Part shown: one piece after another, positions 11,481 to 22,861 of the stretch
Numbering within the stretch: the stretch's first letter is position 1
Layout: the number at the start of each line of letters is the position of its first letter
Assembly (NCBI GenBank): GCA_023238725.1
Contig: CM041550.1
Span: forward strand, 5,837,044-5,901,043
Source of the DNA: Scortum barcoo
Taxonomy: Eukaryota; Chordata; Actinopteri; Centrarchiformes; Terapontidae
Reading direction: 5' to 3'
Length of the DNA: 64,000 bases
The notes under the pieces: generated by a model
Seen by the model: only the letters and a program-made list of their open reading frames with translations
Told to the model about the DNA's origin: nothing
The model's database searches: none
Made by a program: the position numbers and the translations under genes

Positions 11481-13429
11481 CTCAGAAACGCCGAGTGCTC
11501 CTTAATGCTGGTCAGGCACTTCAGTTCCCTTTACTGCTCTGGACCTTATTCCATCTTCTCCCTCTGTCATCCCTCTGTCAACGCTCCATGTTTACTTCAG
11601 AAAGCTGACTTCTGCTTATCTACTTTCACTTACCCGTTCAGTGTTTGTGACTGTTACCTGGGCTGGTTTGTCCTCTGAGATAACTTCTCCCTGATATGAT
11701 GTCAGTAAGTCACGCAGCTCAGCAGATGAAGAACGGCAGGCTTACAAAGGATGCTCTCTTTCATTTAGGCTTTGAATGAAAACTGTTTGTGTAAAATATA
11801 CATTTTAAATCTGTTAGCCATTTGTACATACTTAGAAATACAAACTGCAGACAGGCCACGTTCCCACTTAACAATCCTGCGCCAAGTGAGAGTCTGCAAG
11901 TTTTTTATGATCCGCAAACAAATACAAATCCTACAGCAGCCAACTCTACTGATTATTTTCTTCCTCCCTCTGATTTCTGAATGAGGGTTTTCTCGCCTCC
12001 CTGCATATAAATGAAGAACAGTACACACGATGCAAACAGGTATAAAACAGGTAAAAACAACCAGAACATGCAGTAAAGCAGTTAAGTTAGATCAGAGTTT
12101 CTCCGGCCTGTTGGATGGAAACATGTCACGGGTATAATGAGAGTTTTGAGGGATTTTCATTTTCGTTCTTCTGCCTGCCAGCTAGATTTTTTATTTAACA
12201 CCTGAATACAATCATTACTGGATGATTAGCTACCTGTGAGCGCAGACAGACACGCCCCCCGCAGACTAATTAACCACCACGCGGTCAGAGCCCGGTGTCG
12301 ATCTCTCTGGGCGTTTCTAAACAAAAACCTCCTGTTGGACTGCACCTCGACGTCCTCTCGAGCAGGGATTTACTGGTAGTGATGATTTTTAAATGACACA
12401 ATCGGCCCTCCCTGCTGGTTAAAATAACCCAAACGGACCAAACGGACAGACAGTTTTCACCGCAGGTCAGGATGAACCACAGCACAGCACTCGTGGAGGG
12501 TCAGGCGAGGCGGATGTTTTGTCCTCTCGGTGGCTCCGACCTGGGCTGTATAATTAACAGTGATGTCAGTATTCACCTGTATTCACGCGTTTAAAGACGT
12601 TTGTCGCAGGTCACATTTGTTTTTGATCATTTTGCCAAAATGGTCGAGCCTACTTATTTACTGCAAAGTTTCTAAAAGACGTTCTTTGTGCCAGCGAGGA
12701 GGCAAAGATGTTTCATTTTAATTCGGCCTAAAGTCACACAGCGGGCAGCGGGACGCACTTCATTCAGGGGCAGTGTATGTTGTTCAAATTCCTCTGCAAT
12801 TCTTTACAGTCACGCTCAATCAGAGTATCTTTAACAGAGATTAAAAGGAATGACTTCCTAGAGGCAACTGGACTTTTTTATTATTATTATTTATTTATTG
12901 GACAGACACTGAAGTGTTGTTGACGAGGTTTAATTAACTCTTTGTCCGGCTCAGCATGTGCATTTGTGTGCTCTCTCCTAATCGATTGTTTCTGTCCTGA
13001 TCGATTGTAAGCGTTTCGGCCTTACACGAGTGCACGCCACAGAGACGCGACTGTTCATTGCAGCTCAACGCCGGAGGCCATTGTTAAGAAATGTCACCCG
13101 GCCTTTGAAACGCATTTTTGATGGGTATTTTTTCTTAAATATACATACACGCAGTTCCATAAACTGAAAGGTGTGTTTTGATATATTTCCAGTAAATCTT
13201 TAGAGAACGTGTAGTCGTGATTTCTGTGAAAAATAAAACTCTGCTTACTGAGATGCGACTTCTGTTGTCCTGCATTGCCGGTGCCTTAGTTTGTAAAGCT
13301 GGTACTGCTGTTACGAATCAGCTGCGTTTTCTACAAATGTTTATTTTTGCAGCGTATAAATATGCTTTAGACACATTTGGTTACAAAGCTAAACCTGCAT
13401 AAACAGTCAAATGTTAACAAAGCATCCCA

Positions 13430-13446
13430 TATTATTATTATTATTG

Positions 13447-13487
<41 letters not shown>

Positions 13488-13488
13488 G
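13430..13488. repeat. (ATT)n microsatellite
   Basis: A run of ATT/TTA units with one GTTGTT interruption. Confidence 0.9.
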
Positions 13489-15024
13489 GCTACTTAAGTT
13501 GTGTGTACGGTTAGATGTGTTCCCATTCATTTTTAGGTTTTAGATCATGTATTACTCTACCATTAAATGTGTGTAAACTCCAAATGATGTCAATAATTAC
13601 ACGTGGATTATAAGTTATCTGTTAAGAAAAGAGTTTTTAGGGGTTAAATATACAGCAGCGGTTCTTGTGCTTTGGGTCAGGGCCCAAAATTAATTGGGAA
13701 AACGTTCTTCATAATGAGAGGAAGGGGAAGGAGTAAAAACAGAGTGAGGTTCAGATCGGCGGTCGAAGCCCAAAGTGGATTGTGCCTTCTGCTCTCAGGC
13801 CGCTGGATGTTGTTGTTTGTCTTTTTCTCAAACTGTCACGTTTGTCTTGTGCTTGTAATGTTTGCTCATTTTTATTTCTGTTTTCATGTTTTTGTCGATG
13901 AGGTGATGCTTTTTCTTTTTCGCCAATTCACTCTTCAGTTAATCAGTGATAACTAAAGATGGAAGACAGACTCAGAAATTATTATTACTTCAATCAGTTT
14001 TAGTCTTTAGTTGTGTGTTTTTTAATTTTTTTATTTTTTGACTGACCGTTTCTGAAGTTAAATCTTGACTCTTGCTTGTTAAAGGTTAAAGCATGGTCAG
14101 AAAAGCTTTTAAGAGAGGAGATTTGCTGCTGGACTGAAGGTTTAAAAAAGTGGAGTCAAGACAGTGTGATGGCACTAAAACATCTTTTTTTCTTTATTTT
14201 ATTTATTGGAGCCTCTGAAAGCATAAAATGCATCACTTCCTTTAAACTAGAAGGCAAAACCTGCCAAACACCAGTGTTAACAAATAGTCAAACCTTTGTG
14301 AAATTAAAGGTGTTTTAATCTCTTTTATGTTCCAGTTGAAAGAACAGATGTTTATATTTGGGTGTCATATAAAGCAGAGTGACGTTTTACTCTAAAATGA
14401 ACTAATTGAGATTAATTGAATGATTTATGGTTAATGTTCATGATTTTTCCTGAACTTTCTCTGTTTATTATCTCCCACTTTCTATTTCCATGCTATTTCC
14501 ATGCTTTTATTATGGGTATGGGTGCATGATGTGTAACCTCTGAAAGTTTAATTTCTCGTTCAGTTTTTCCTCATTTCCGCCTGTGTGACTGAAAAATTAA
14601 AAGTTTGGGAAACGCCAGCGACCTCTTGACTCTTGTGTTTTAACTTTATTGGAGTGGGTTTTGTTTGACGTTGTGATAATCAGGGTGCAGACTGTTGTGT
14701 GCAGTCAGACTGATTCATAGCCTTTGGCTCATTGTTGAACATTCCTGCAGAGAGGAGTGACTGAGTAATGATGGACTGATATTTAGTGATTTATCAGAGG
14801 CAGAAACATTTCAGGAAGCCCCGCCTGGAATATGTGCGGTCAGAGAGCAGGAAAAGGGAAGAGCTCTCACTCAGCGGCTTTTTAAAATCACCCTGTGTTA
14901 GAAAATTTCAGCCTTTGGCACCCCTGATGGTCGACAGCTGCAAGTCAGGACTGATTTATTTTCCTAAAAACAGGATTGAATATTTTCAAAGATGTCATAC
15001 ATGCACTTTACGTTAATATTTCCA

Positions 15025-15215
15025 ATTTAAGCCACTTTATACTGCTACTGCACTATTGTAGTTGTAGTATTACTTTACCGCATTTATTTGCAGATTCGAA
15101 ATAATAATACAGAAATATAAATTAGCTAATAAATAGGATATATTATCATAGTTTAAGCCACCCATCAGTATATAAAGTAATTAAAATGAGAATTCTGTCT
15201 GAGTCTGAAGAATTT
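15025..15215 (+). mobile_element. 'ACTCAAGTACT' teleost repeat, copy 2 (fragment)
   Basis: Contains 'actttatactgctactgca', 'tttgcagattc..aataatac' and 'cccatcagtatataaagtaatt'. These match the interior of copy 1 and of the inverted copy at 43490-43892. Confidence 0.55.
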
Positions 15216-15298
15216 CATGTAATTATTATGCACATGATGAATAACAATCTTGAACGTTAAACCTATATTAATTTAATTAATGGACCTTTGTTTATGTA

Positions 15299-15640
15299 AG
15301 ATTTTAAATGCACAATTTTTTCTTTTTTGTTATACTCTTACTTTAATATCCGAGTATAATATCCAAACACGTTTGTAGTCCACTAATGAGCACATCTGCT
15401 TCAACAACATTATATTTCTATATATATTTCTATTTCATATTTTATCTCTTGAACTTATTCATTTTTACTTCTTTGATTTATATTTCTACATATTTTATCA
15501 GAGGGAGCCTGTGCATTTGTCAGATCACAATATTGAATCCCTATTTTGATGCTTATGTACTTTTTCCTAAATAAGATTTTAAATGCATGACTTCCCTTGT
15601 TGCACTCTCACTTTTCACTCCTGTTTGTAGTCCACTAACC
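15299..15640 (+). repeat. Direct duplication just upstream of lats2 promoter
   Basis: 'agattttaaatgca' followed by a T/C-rich run and 'gtttgtagtccactaa' occurs at 15299-15386 and again at 15572-15640, a period of about 265-270 bases. Confidence 0.65.
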
Positions 15641-15735
15641 GCAGTGCTCTCCTCGGAGTGAGTCATCGCCTCGGTAGACGATCTTCGCGGCGCTGCTGAC
15701 GTGCGTCGGTCCGTCACGTGACGTGAGGAATGTGA
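15641..15735 (+). promoter_or_regulatory. lats2: Putative lats2 promoter: AP-1, CACGTG, TEAD motifs
   Basis: A CpG-rich block carries TGAGTCA (AP-1) at 15659-15665, TCACGTGA (palindromic E-box, MITF/TFE-type) at 15714-15721, and AGGAATGTG (TEAD consensus core GGAATG) at 15727-15732. It lies directly upstream of, or within, the putative first exon. Motif identities are read from sequence; their activity is inferred. Confidence 0.55.
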
Positions 15736-15932
15736 ACAATGCAGTGAGTGTCCAACTTTGTGCAGCATTTCTGCCCCAGCCTGGAGTCAGGGCAGAAAAT
15801 GGAGGCTCCTCTCATCACAGTTACCCCGCTGCCCCTCTGAGCTCCTCGGCTTTCCCCGCACCCAAAGGGGGGGCAACTTTCCTCTGGATTTACCCCCAGC
15901 TTGGATTTATTCTGCCTCTTTTCTCTCACATG
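15735..15932 (+). other. lats2: Putative lats2 non-coding first exon
   Basis: A GC-rich segment ends in a strong donor (ATG|GTAAGT, exon end 15932) and is followed by a ~6.9-kb intron reaching the coding exon. LATS2 genes normally have a 5' non-coding exon. The transcription start is not defined; the 5' boundary given is approximate. Confidence 0.5.
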
Positions 15933-16439
15933 GTAAGTTGAGACTCACTTTTCTTTTTGCTTTTTTTGGGGAGGGGAGTGGTGCTGCTGCTTTTTTATCT
16001 CCACGACTTGTTTCTGAGGGGGGGTGGGGTGTTTAAAAGTGAGATATAAGTAAAGAAAAGTGGACTTTTTAACCCCTCTGCGCTTATTTAAACCTCTTTA
16101 GGATTAACAGGACTGCCCCCCCCTCCCCAATTCTTCTTCTGCACAGGAATGTTGCTCCTCTCTCCCCCCACCTCCTCCAAGCCTTGTGAAGGCCACAGCA
16201 CATTAAAACAGGGCTTCAACTCCAAACCTTTTTAATACCCCCCCCCCCTGCCCTCCTGTCCCTCCCCAGGCAGAGTCTGCAGACTACACAGGCTCCATTT
16301 TGTTTTTAAAGCTGTGAGCAAACTTTTTAAAATTCTGTTTTTAACTCCATCAACCCCCCTGCTGCTTAGTTCAAGTAACTGCAGACCCCCAAAGTCAGAC
16401 CCCCCCTCAAAAAACAAAAAAAACCCAACAGTGTCAGAT

Positions 16440-16830
16440 TTATTGATCAGGTTTATTGATCAGAGTTCACTTACAAAGCTGAAACACACAGAAACAGAGA
16501 TAAGTACAGCTTAAAACAAGTACAAATAAACACTAAACTACTTTGTACAAGTATAAATGCATGTAAAGGAATATATGTACTGTAAATATATACATGTATG
16601 TACAGAAAAAGATCATAATAATAACATAATAATAACAAAAAAAAACATTAAACTACTATGTATAAGTATAAATATATATATTTACTGTAAATCTATACAT
16701 CTATATGACATAAGAATAAAAATAACTAACATGTAGACAGTCAGAAAACAGGATCCTGAATGTAAATATGACATGAGGCAGGTGGATATGATGGGATAGT
16801 TTATACAGTATATATACAGATTTGTGTTTG
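16440..16830. repeat. Decayed AT-rich retroposon-like sequence
   Basis: Repetitive 'aaactactttgtacaagtataaatg' / 'aaactactatgtataagtataaat' units and 'gcaggtggatatgatggg'. A similar 'tatatgaggt(agg)tggatg' occurs at 45440-45800. It is probably the tail of a common fish repeat. Confidence 0.4.
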
Positions 16831-18599
16831 TGTGCTGATGTTTACGTGCTAAAACACAGTTTGTATTTAAAGATGAGAATATTTTATTTACAGCTTCAGT
16901 GGATGTTACCGGGTTACTATAGAGGGATCGTTCCTGATAAAATAAAAGACCCAGATGTTCAGATGCACTTATTTTAATGCTTAAATTTCTCAAATCGACC
17001 CCTGAAATGATTCTTTTAGTCTTTATGTGCCACAGTTAGCGATGGGTGAAATGGTGTGTGAATGTGTGTGGATGAAATAAAGGAATGTGAAAATAAAGGA
17101 ACTAAAAGGGGGGAACACTGTAAAAAATATATGCAGGTGGTTTGTTTTGAACCAGGTATTTCCACTCTGTCGAAAGCCTAAAAGCCTGCATAGTTTGGCA
17201 CTGCACTGATGCAACCATGTGTTTCATTCAGGTGTACTACTACTACTAATACTACACACACACACACACACTCAGTCTTTCTTTCTGTTTCACACACTTA
17301 CTCACCAGCAGTTCGGTCTCATCGGTCCAGGTGTTTTGATTTGTGAAGGAGCTCACCTGGCAGCAGGGTGAGGGGGGGCGAGTTAATCGAATTGGTTTTA
17401 TTTAGACGCTTCTCGTAGCTGCAGGTGCGTCTTGAGGTGTGTGTGTGTGTGTCTGCTGTGTCGTCGTCAGGTATCGGACCACAGCTGGACAGATGCTGGC
17501 AGACAAACTGGAAACAAAATGATGAAGCAGCTTTGAGATATTTGTGTTTGAGACCGCTGAGATGCGAACTCTTGTGTTTGATGTGCACGCTCGTCTTTTT
17601 CTAGAGATGCACTTCAAATCTGTAAATATATAATGTGTAGTACCTGTCTGTGGCGTCACCTGTAGATTTTATAGATGTTTTGTACCTTGAAGTTGGATTT
17701 CCTATCTTTTCTGTTATCCCGAGCTCAAGTTAATGTTTCTACAAATCTACCTGCTTTAAAATCTGCTCATCTTTGTCCGTACACAACATTTAAATTAGAC
17801 GATATGTTAGCCTCCAGCTCCCCCCTCTCATCTCAGCAGTCCATCATCCCCGAAGGCTGCAGCTTTGAGAAGCTCTGGTCTTTCCCTCCTCCATCATTTC
17901 CCAAATACTGCAGAGACATTGCTGTCCAGACTCTGATTTAACGTCCTCTTAAATCCATCGAACCCGTTGGATATCTGGGCAGCGGGAAAGGTCAGAGTTT
18001 AATCTGCGGGTGTTATCAGTATTTTTTTCTGTGCCAAGGTCTCAGAACATATTTCCTTCGTCCAAAAGGAGCAAATTTGGTCTTTCAGCAGTAAAATAAA
18101 CATTTAAAAACTACAAGTGCGTGTTGCCAAATGGAGGAGCCAGAGTGTGATTGGTTCAGAGACCCAAAACATCCTTTTTAAGAGTTTACATTGCACATTA
18201 TTCACACTGTGATTTAGATCCTTTTAAAGCCAATTATGTTGTGGAGGAAAAAAACAGTCTTATTTCAGAAGAGAGGTTGTTTTTTTCCTTTCACTTTAGT
18301 GCAGTTTTCTTGGAGTCAACATCTAGTGTCCATTAGTGGAACTGCAGGTTAAAATGAGTCACTTTGGCTTTGACGTTCAGGTCAGTGGTTGTTTTCTCCC
18401 CCAAAAAAACATGAAAAATCTGTAGATGGTGAGAAGATTTCACTTGTTTCTTCTGCAAGTCAACATATTTCTTTGAGGTTTTGAAGTGACATTTGTGTGC
18501 TGTGGATTATCTTTCCCATCGGGCGGATTTAAATGTATTTATTTTACAAAAAACAGGCTCAGTAGCAGAATAAAAAGCACATTAGTTTCAGTTTTTCTT

Positions 18600-18875
18600 C
18601 AGTGCACATTTTTGTAGCATGATGTGTGAATACTTTTCCAAAAACTGAACCTTTTCTGGTTGAATTTGGTCCAAACTGGAGTCAGGGATTAGGTGAAGGG
18701 TTCGGTTTTGTGTTGTTTTTGAGCTTTGTTAGAGGGAGCCTGTGCAAATAATGACAAATAATTTTGAATCTATATTTTGATACTCATGTCCTATTGTTTT
18801 GTTGTATGAAGTGTGATTATTTTGAACATTTTTCTGGTTGAACATGGTCCAATTTCAAGTCAGAGATTAAGCGAG
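18600..18875 (+). repeat. Diverged tandem duplication in lats2 intron
   Basis: 'tgtgtgaatacttttcc..ccttttctggttgaatttggtcc' with 'gtcagggattaggtgaagg' near 18620-18700 is repeated, diverged, at about 18810-18870 ('ttctggttgaacatggtcc', 'gtcagagattaagcgagg'). The segment 18725-18800 (GAGGGAGCCTGTGCA, then 'ttgaatc..tattttgat') also matches 15490-15560. Confidence 0.6.
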
Positions 18876-19754
18876 GGATTATGTTAAAGTAGTGATAAGG
18901 CTCAGGTATGTCTTGATGAAGGTTAGGGCTAAGTGTGTAAGTATGCTGTGTGTTTTAGGCTGTGTGTTTGAGCTGTGGCTTTTTTTCCCCTTTTTTTATG
19001 GTAGATTTTAATTCTGGACCTGCCCCAACACCCTCCTAAAGCCTATTTCCAGACAGAGATCATCCATAATTCTTGTTTTTTTTTTGTTTTGGTTTATTTT
19101 GGTGGGGATAGACTGTCCCATGATTCAGTGGTAAGAGGTTACTTGTAGTTACTTGTGGAAAGGAATGCTCATTGGTCGGACACGGCGCCTGAAGCATCGC
19201 AGGAATGGAGGCAAGAGATCCCAGAGATGGGGCAACATTTATGCAGCTTGGCACCCATCGTCCTGCCCTGCCCCACCACCCACCAGATTAAAAAAAACAT
19301 GTTTTTGTCTATACAAAGTTTTATCTGCACAAACAGTGAGGGCTGTGTCCTTCTCAAAAATGGCCCAAAGGGACGGAGACTGGCAGGGAGGAGGGAGGCG
19401 GGCGGGCGGGGGTGCGGTTCAAGGGCTTCTTATGTTTGGCCACTTTGGTGTGAACGCCGTGTAAAAGTCCCAGTAAAAGTCTGCATCTGCTGGAAAGTCT
19501 ACCCGGGCGATGTTGTTGAGATCATTATCACAATATTAATAGGAGCATATTTTTTCTGCAACAGAATATAACAACTTGTTTAAAAAAATCACATAAAATA
19601 ATCAAGTTAACGTTTCCTGGTTTCCACCCTTTGCTGTTATATAAGATCAAAATCTTCACGTGTTTTTTTTTCCCACTAAAAGTTCCCTTTTTGAAATATT
19701 TCTTTTGGTGTTCATCACAAACACAGGAGTCTCTTGAAAATGTAACGATACTGT

Positions 19755-20055
19755 ATGTTCAGTCATTAGTCGATTAAATGATTAGTTGTCAACTTAATTG
19801 GCAACTATTTTTGATTAATTGTTTTTAGTCATTTTTGCCCAAATTCTCTGATCTCAGCTTCTCAAATGTGAATATTTAGTACTACTTATACTACTAATAC
19901 TTAGTTTTCTGTGATAGTAAACTGAATATCTTCAAAACATTTGAGGATGTTATTTTAGGTTTTTGGGAACAGTGATCAACACTTTTCACCATTTTCTGTC
20001 AATTTATGGACCGTAGAATAATCGAGGATGTAGTTGACAGATCGGCGATGAAATT
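19755..20055 (+). repeat. Teleost 'AATCGATTAG' interspersed repeat, copy 1
   Basis: 'gtcgattaaatgattagttgtcaact', 'attctctgatctcagcttctcaaatgtg', 'agtaaactgaatatctt', 'aacatttgaggatgt' and 'aacagtgatcaacacttttcacc' follow in the order of a very abundant teleost repeat. A second, more decayed copy lies at 54495-54745. Confidence 0.7.
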
Positions 20056-20404
20056 ATCTCAGCTTTGCATGGTGGATAGCTCCGAATACTACAATATTCA
20101 TGAGCTTCAGCTGCCATTTACTAGGAAGAAGAGGTCAAATGAACACATTTAAAACACGCACTTGAAATAACCCAGAAGCTAGAAACTTTTTTGGTACCTG
20201 CGCAGGGCAAGCAACTCCTCTTAGGCTTCAGCTCATCAATTATTCGCATCTGTCAGGATAATTATGGCCCAGATAATCGAGTGAGTTACTTTTACTAATC
20301 TACCTGCCTGTCAAACTTTTGGAAATACAACCAGATCCTTGAAATGATGATTGCTTAACAAAATGGTTGGAATAGCAAACAAGATTTTAAACCACAGCCT
20401 TGTC

Positions 20405-20440
20405 GAAACCTGCCAGACTGTGATTGTGTCTGGCAGTTTC
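20405..20440. other. Stable hairpin (13-bp stem, 9-nt loop)
   Basis: GAAAC-C-TGCCAGAC at 20405-20418 pairs with GTCTGGCAGTTTC at 20428-20440, with a single bulged C and a 9-base loop. Function is unknown; the stem is short for a microRNA precursor. Confidence 0.6.
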
Positions 20441-21779
20441 TCCATGTAGGTCATAAACCAGATTGGTATCTGGAGACCAGGCATCACCTGCCAGCCAAAC
20501 GGAAATCTTCTCCGGCTGAGGAAGATATTTGAAGCCTCCGAGCCGCCCAGTAGGACAGGAAACAAACAGTTTCAGGGTCTTCTGTCAGTGGGTAGCCATC
20601 GCTTGGCTTGGAAATGAGACTTTAATTAAGTGGATCCCTAATGTGGAGCAAAAAACAACTGAGAAAAGGTGAAAAGTGAATGCATGAATTCTTCCTCTTA
20701 ATCATCTTGGATGATTTTTCAAGTTTGAGTTTGTCACTTGCATTCAGTCTCAAAAGAAATTCAACATGATATTGGTCTTTGAGGATCAGATGTGGTCCTA
20801 ACATCTTCACATCCTGCTGTTAGCATTAATCTCACATCACTTTTACAGCTGTAGATTCTTGATTTCATCCTGCGAGTCACCCCAAAAGAGGATTGTGTCA
20901 TTGGGACATTTTATTGGTTTTCAGAGATATTTCCATCAAGGCAAAAGTGAAATTTCTGTAGGAAACACGGGATCTTGCTTGCTTTATAGATTTTCTAAAC
21001 TTTTGTGATGCTGAATATCTTCTGTCAGCAGCCTCAGTTTGAGCTTTGGATTGGAGTCAGTGTTTTTTGTTCTTATCTTTAATATCATTGCTCCCCGTCT
21101 TCTCGTCCTCTTTATTGAACCAAACTCCTCGCCTCTCGTCGTGTCGGTGCGCCGGGTCCTCACGTGAGACTCCTGACAGGAACATGTGCGTTTCTTCCAC
21201 ACGTCATCCCATCTGCCCCGAAGGAGTAACACCACTGTGGCAGAATGCGGAGAATGTTCCTGCAGATAAGGGCTGTCAAATGGTGTTAAATGTCGGATCA
21301 CAGGGGAGCATCGCAGACTCGACTCAGAGAGGGCCGCTGACTTGTTTTGACCCCCGCCGCTCTCGCAAGGGTGTTTTACCGATGACCACGTTGCAGAAGT
21401 ATGCAGCAAACGGGGCCGAGTTTTGCAACCGCAGCTATGCATTGATGGGGCGCCGAGGAGGGGAGGTGAGGGAGGGAGGGTTGGGGGGGGGGCAGGTGGT
21501 GTTTTATGACCCTTGGCATTCATGAATTATGCATTAGGTATGCACCAGTACCGCTATGTACAACTAAAGTCTCACTTCCAGGTTTTACCGGTCTTAAACT
21601 GTGGTCCCATGTGATTTTTGTGATGTTTCGTAACCATTACTGAAATCAAGTCACTTACTTTTGAAGGTTTTGGCATAAAAAGTGAGGTTACGTTGATATC
21701 AGGCTCGAGTAAATTTTGTTTTAAGTGCCAGGTATCAGCTGATTATCTCCATCTCTGATGTGACGCCACAGAGAAACTA

Positions 21780-22070
21780 CAAACAGGATTTGTACGGGTG
21801 CTGGAAATGTGGGGGAAAAAGGTTGAGTTTTAATGTGGTGTACTCAAGGTTTAAAAAGTGCTTGGATTTATTTTTATTTATATTGCGTTAATGTAATAAA
21901 CCACTATCAGAGTAGTTGAAGTAGTATGAAGTCAGAGAGAGTCTAATTGGTCTTATTTACCACAGCTGTAAGGTGCTTAAAAAAAACGTGAAAATGCACC
22001 TTAAAAAGGCATGAAAAGTGCTTGAATTTGACTTTGGGGAAAAATGTAGGAGCTCTGTGTAAAAGCCTGT
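21780..22070 (+). repeat. Dispersed repeat family A, copy 3
   Basis: 'gggtgctggaaatgtg', 'gtctaattggtc..ttaccacagctgtaagg', 'gaaaatgcacctt' and 'agtgcttgaatttgactttgg' follow in the same order as copies at 60-400 and 9460-9970. Confidence 0.7.
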
Positions 22071-22495
22071 ATGAAAATGATGTTTTTACATTTTCTTTTA
22101 ATCCAGTAACTTCCTTTCTTCCTTTTTGGCATGAAATATTTTAAGCCAGTAAACATCTGCTCAAAATCTCAGTTATGTGATATTTAATTTGAACCCTGTT
22201 GCACGTCACAAGACAGCATCAACATGTATGAAATGTTAAAGTAGTCATTTTGGCTTTGAATTGTCGACATATTTCAGATTCCAAAGCCTTTACCCTCTCT
22301 GATTGTGTGTCCTTTCTGATGAGCTGTTCACATTTTTTGGTTCCCCTCCACATATTTGGTCTTTTCTTTTTTTAATTAAAAGCAACTCTCCCGTGCTTCC
22401 CAGCGCTCGCTTTAATTTTAGAAAATAAGAAAAACATGAACACCGTGCATGACCACAGTCTCCACGCTCTGACTCCATCCCTTGCTCCTCCACAG

Positions 22496-22746
22496 GCGAA
22501 GATTGGCAACATCATGGTTTGGCTCCGTGGCGCCCTCGTGACCGGCTGTGTTTCCTGGAATAAGCTGGAACCTGAGCCTTGAAAGCCACACCATGGAGCG
22601 CCTGTAGTACCACACCTCATCTCCACCCTGACCACCGGCATCAGATCAGAAACACAAAGAGGGACGCAAACAAAGACGGGACACAGAGGAGGACTCCCAA
22701 ATCTGTGCCTCTGATCTGCACTGCAGGAGACTCTTTATCTATTTAG
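22496..22746 (+). other. lats2: Candidate second non-coding exon of lats2
   Basis: The segment is bounded by a good acceptor (CTCCTCCACAG, AG at 22494-22495) and a possible donor (TTAG|GTCAGC, 22747-22748). It is moderately GC-rich and sits directly upstream of the coding exon. Alternatively it is part of one longer 5'UTR exon, or intron. Confidence 0.3.
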
Positions 22747-22798
22747 GTCAGCCGGCTCGAGGGGGATCTTTTGGAGAGCGCACAGGAGTGAGTGCCAG

Positions 22799-22822
22799 TG
22801 TGTGTGTGTGTGTGTGTGTGTG
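22799..22822. repeat. (TG)12 microsatellite at lats2 splice acceptor
   Basis: A TG tract runs into a T run (22822-22830) and then AG at 22831-22832, so it forms the polypyrimidine-like tract of the probable acceptor 30 bases before the lats2 ATG. Confidence 0.9.
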
Positions 22823-22861
22823 TTTTTTTTAGAGTAGGGGCCTGCCCTGGGCACTCAGGCC

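Larger units (their letters stand above)
11481..15640. other. Intergenic region between THAP gene and lats2
   Basis: The first part is probably THAP-gene 3'UTR; an AATAAA lies at 13232-13237, but the true end is unknown. The rest holds an (ATT)n microsatellite (13430-13488), a copy of the 'ACTCAAGTACT' element (15025-15215) and direct repeats at 15299-15386 / 15572-15640. No ORF here resembles a gene. Confidence 0.6.
15933..22832. other. lats2 5'UTR intron region
   Basis: This is presumed intron 1, possibly interrupted by a second non-coding exon at 22496-22746. It contains a CA repeat near 17256, tandemly duplicated 18600/18790 sequence, an 'AATCGATTAG'-type repeat (19755-20055), a strong hairpin (20405-20440) and family A copy 3 (21780-22070). 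The GC-richer stretch 21090-21540 has conserved-looking sequence but no gene I recognise. Confidence 0.5.

Noticed and set aside
15723..16036. Open frames in the lats2 first-exon region as protein-coding
   Set aside because: They do not match lats2 or any known family, and an in-frame stop separates them from the lats2 start.
19153..19571. Overlapping 100-138 codon frames as a small gene
   Set aside because: No family resemblance, overlapping frames of similar length, and no supporting splice or promoter signals; probably intronic.
20405..20440. microRNA gene
   Set aside because: The stem is only about 13 pairs with a 9-nt loop, shorter than a typical precursor; kept only as a hairpin.
21046..21525. 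A 159-codon frame in the lats2 5' intron
   Set aside because: The predicted protein looks random, another long frame overlaps it on the opposite strand, and it lies within the lats2 leader intron.
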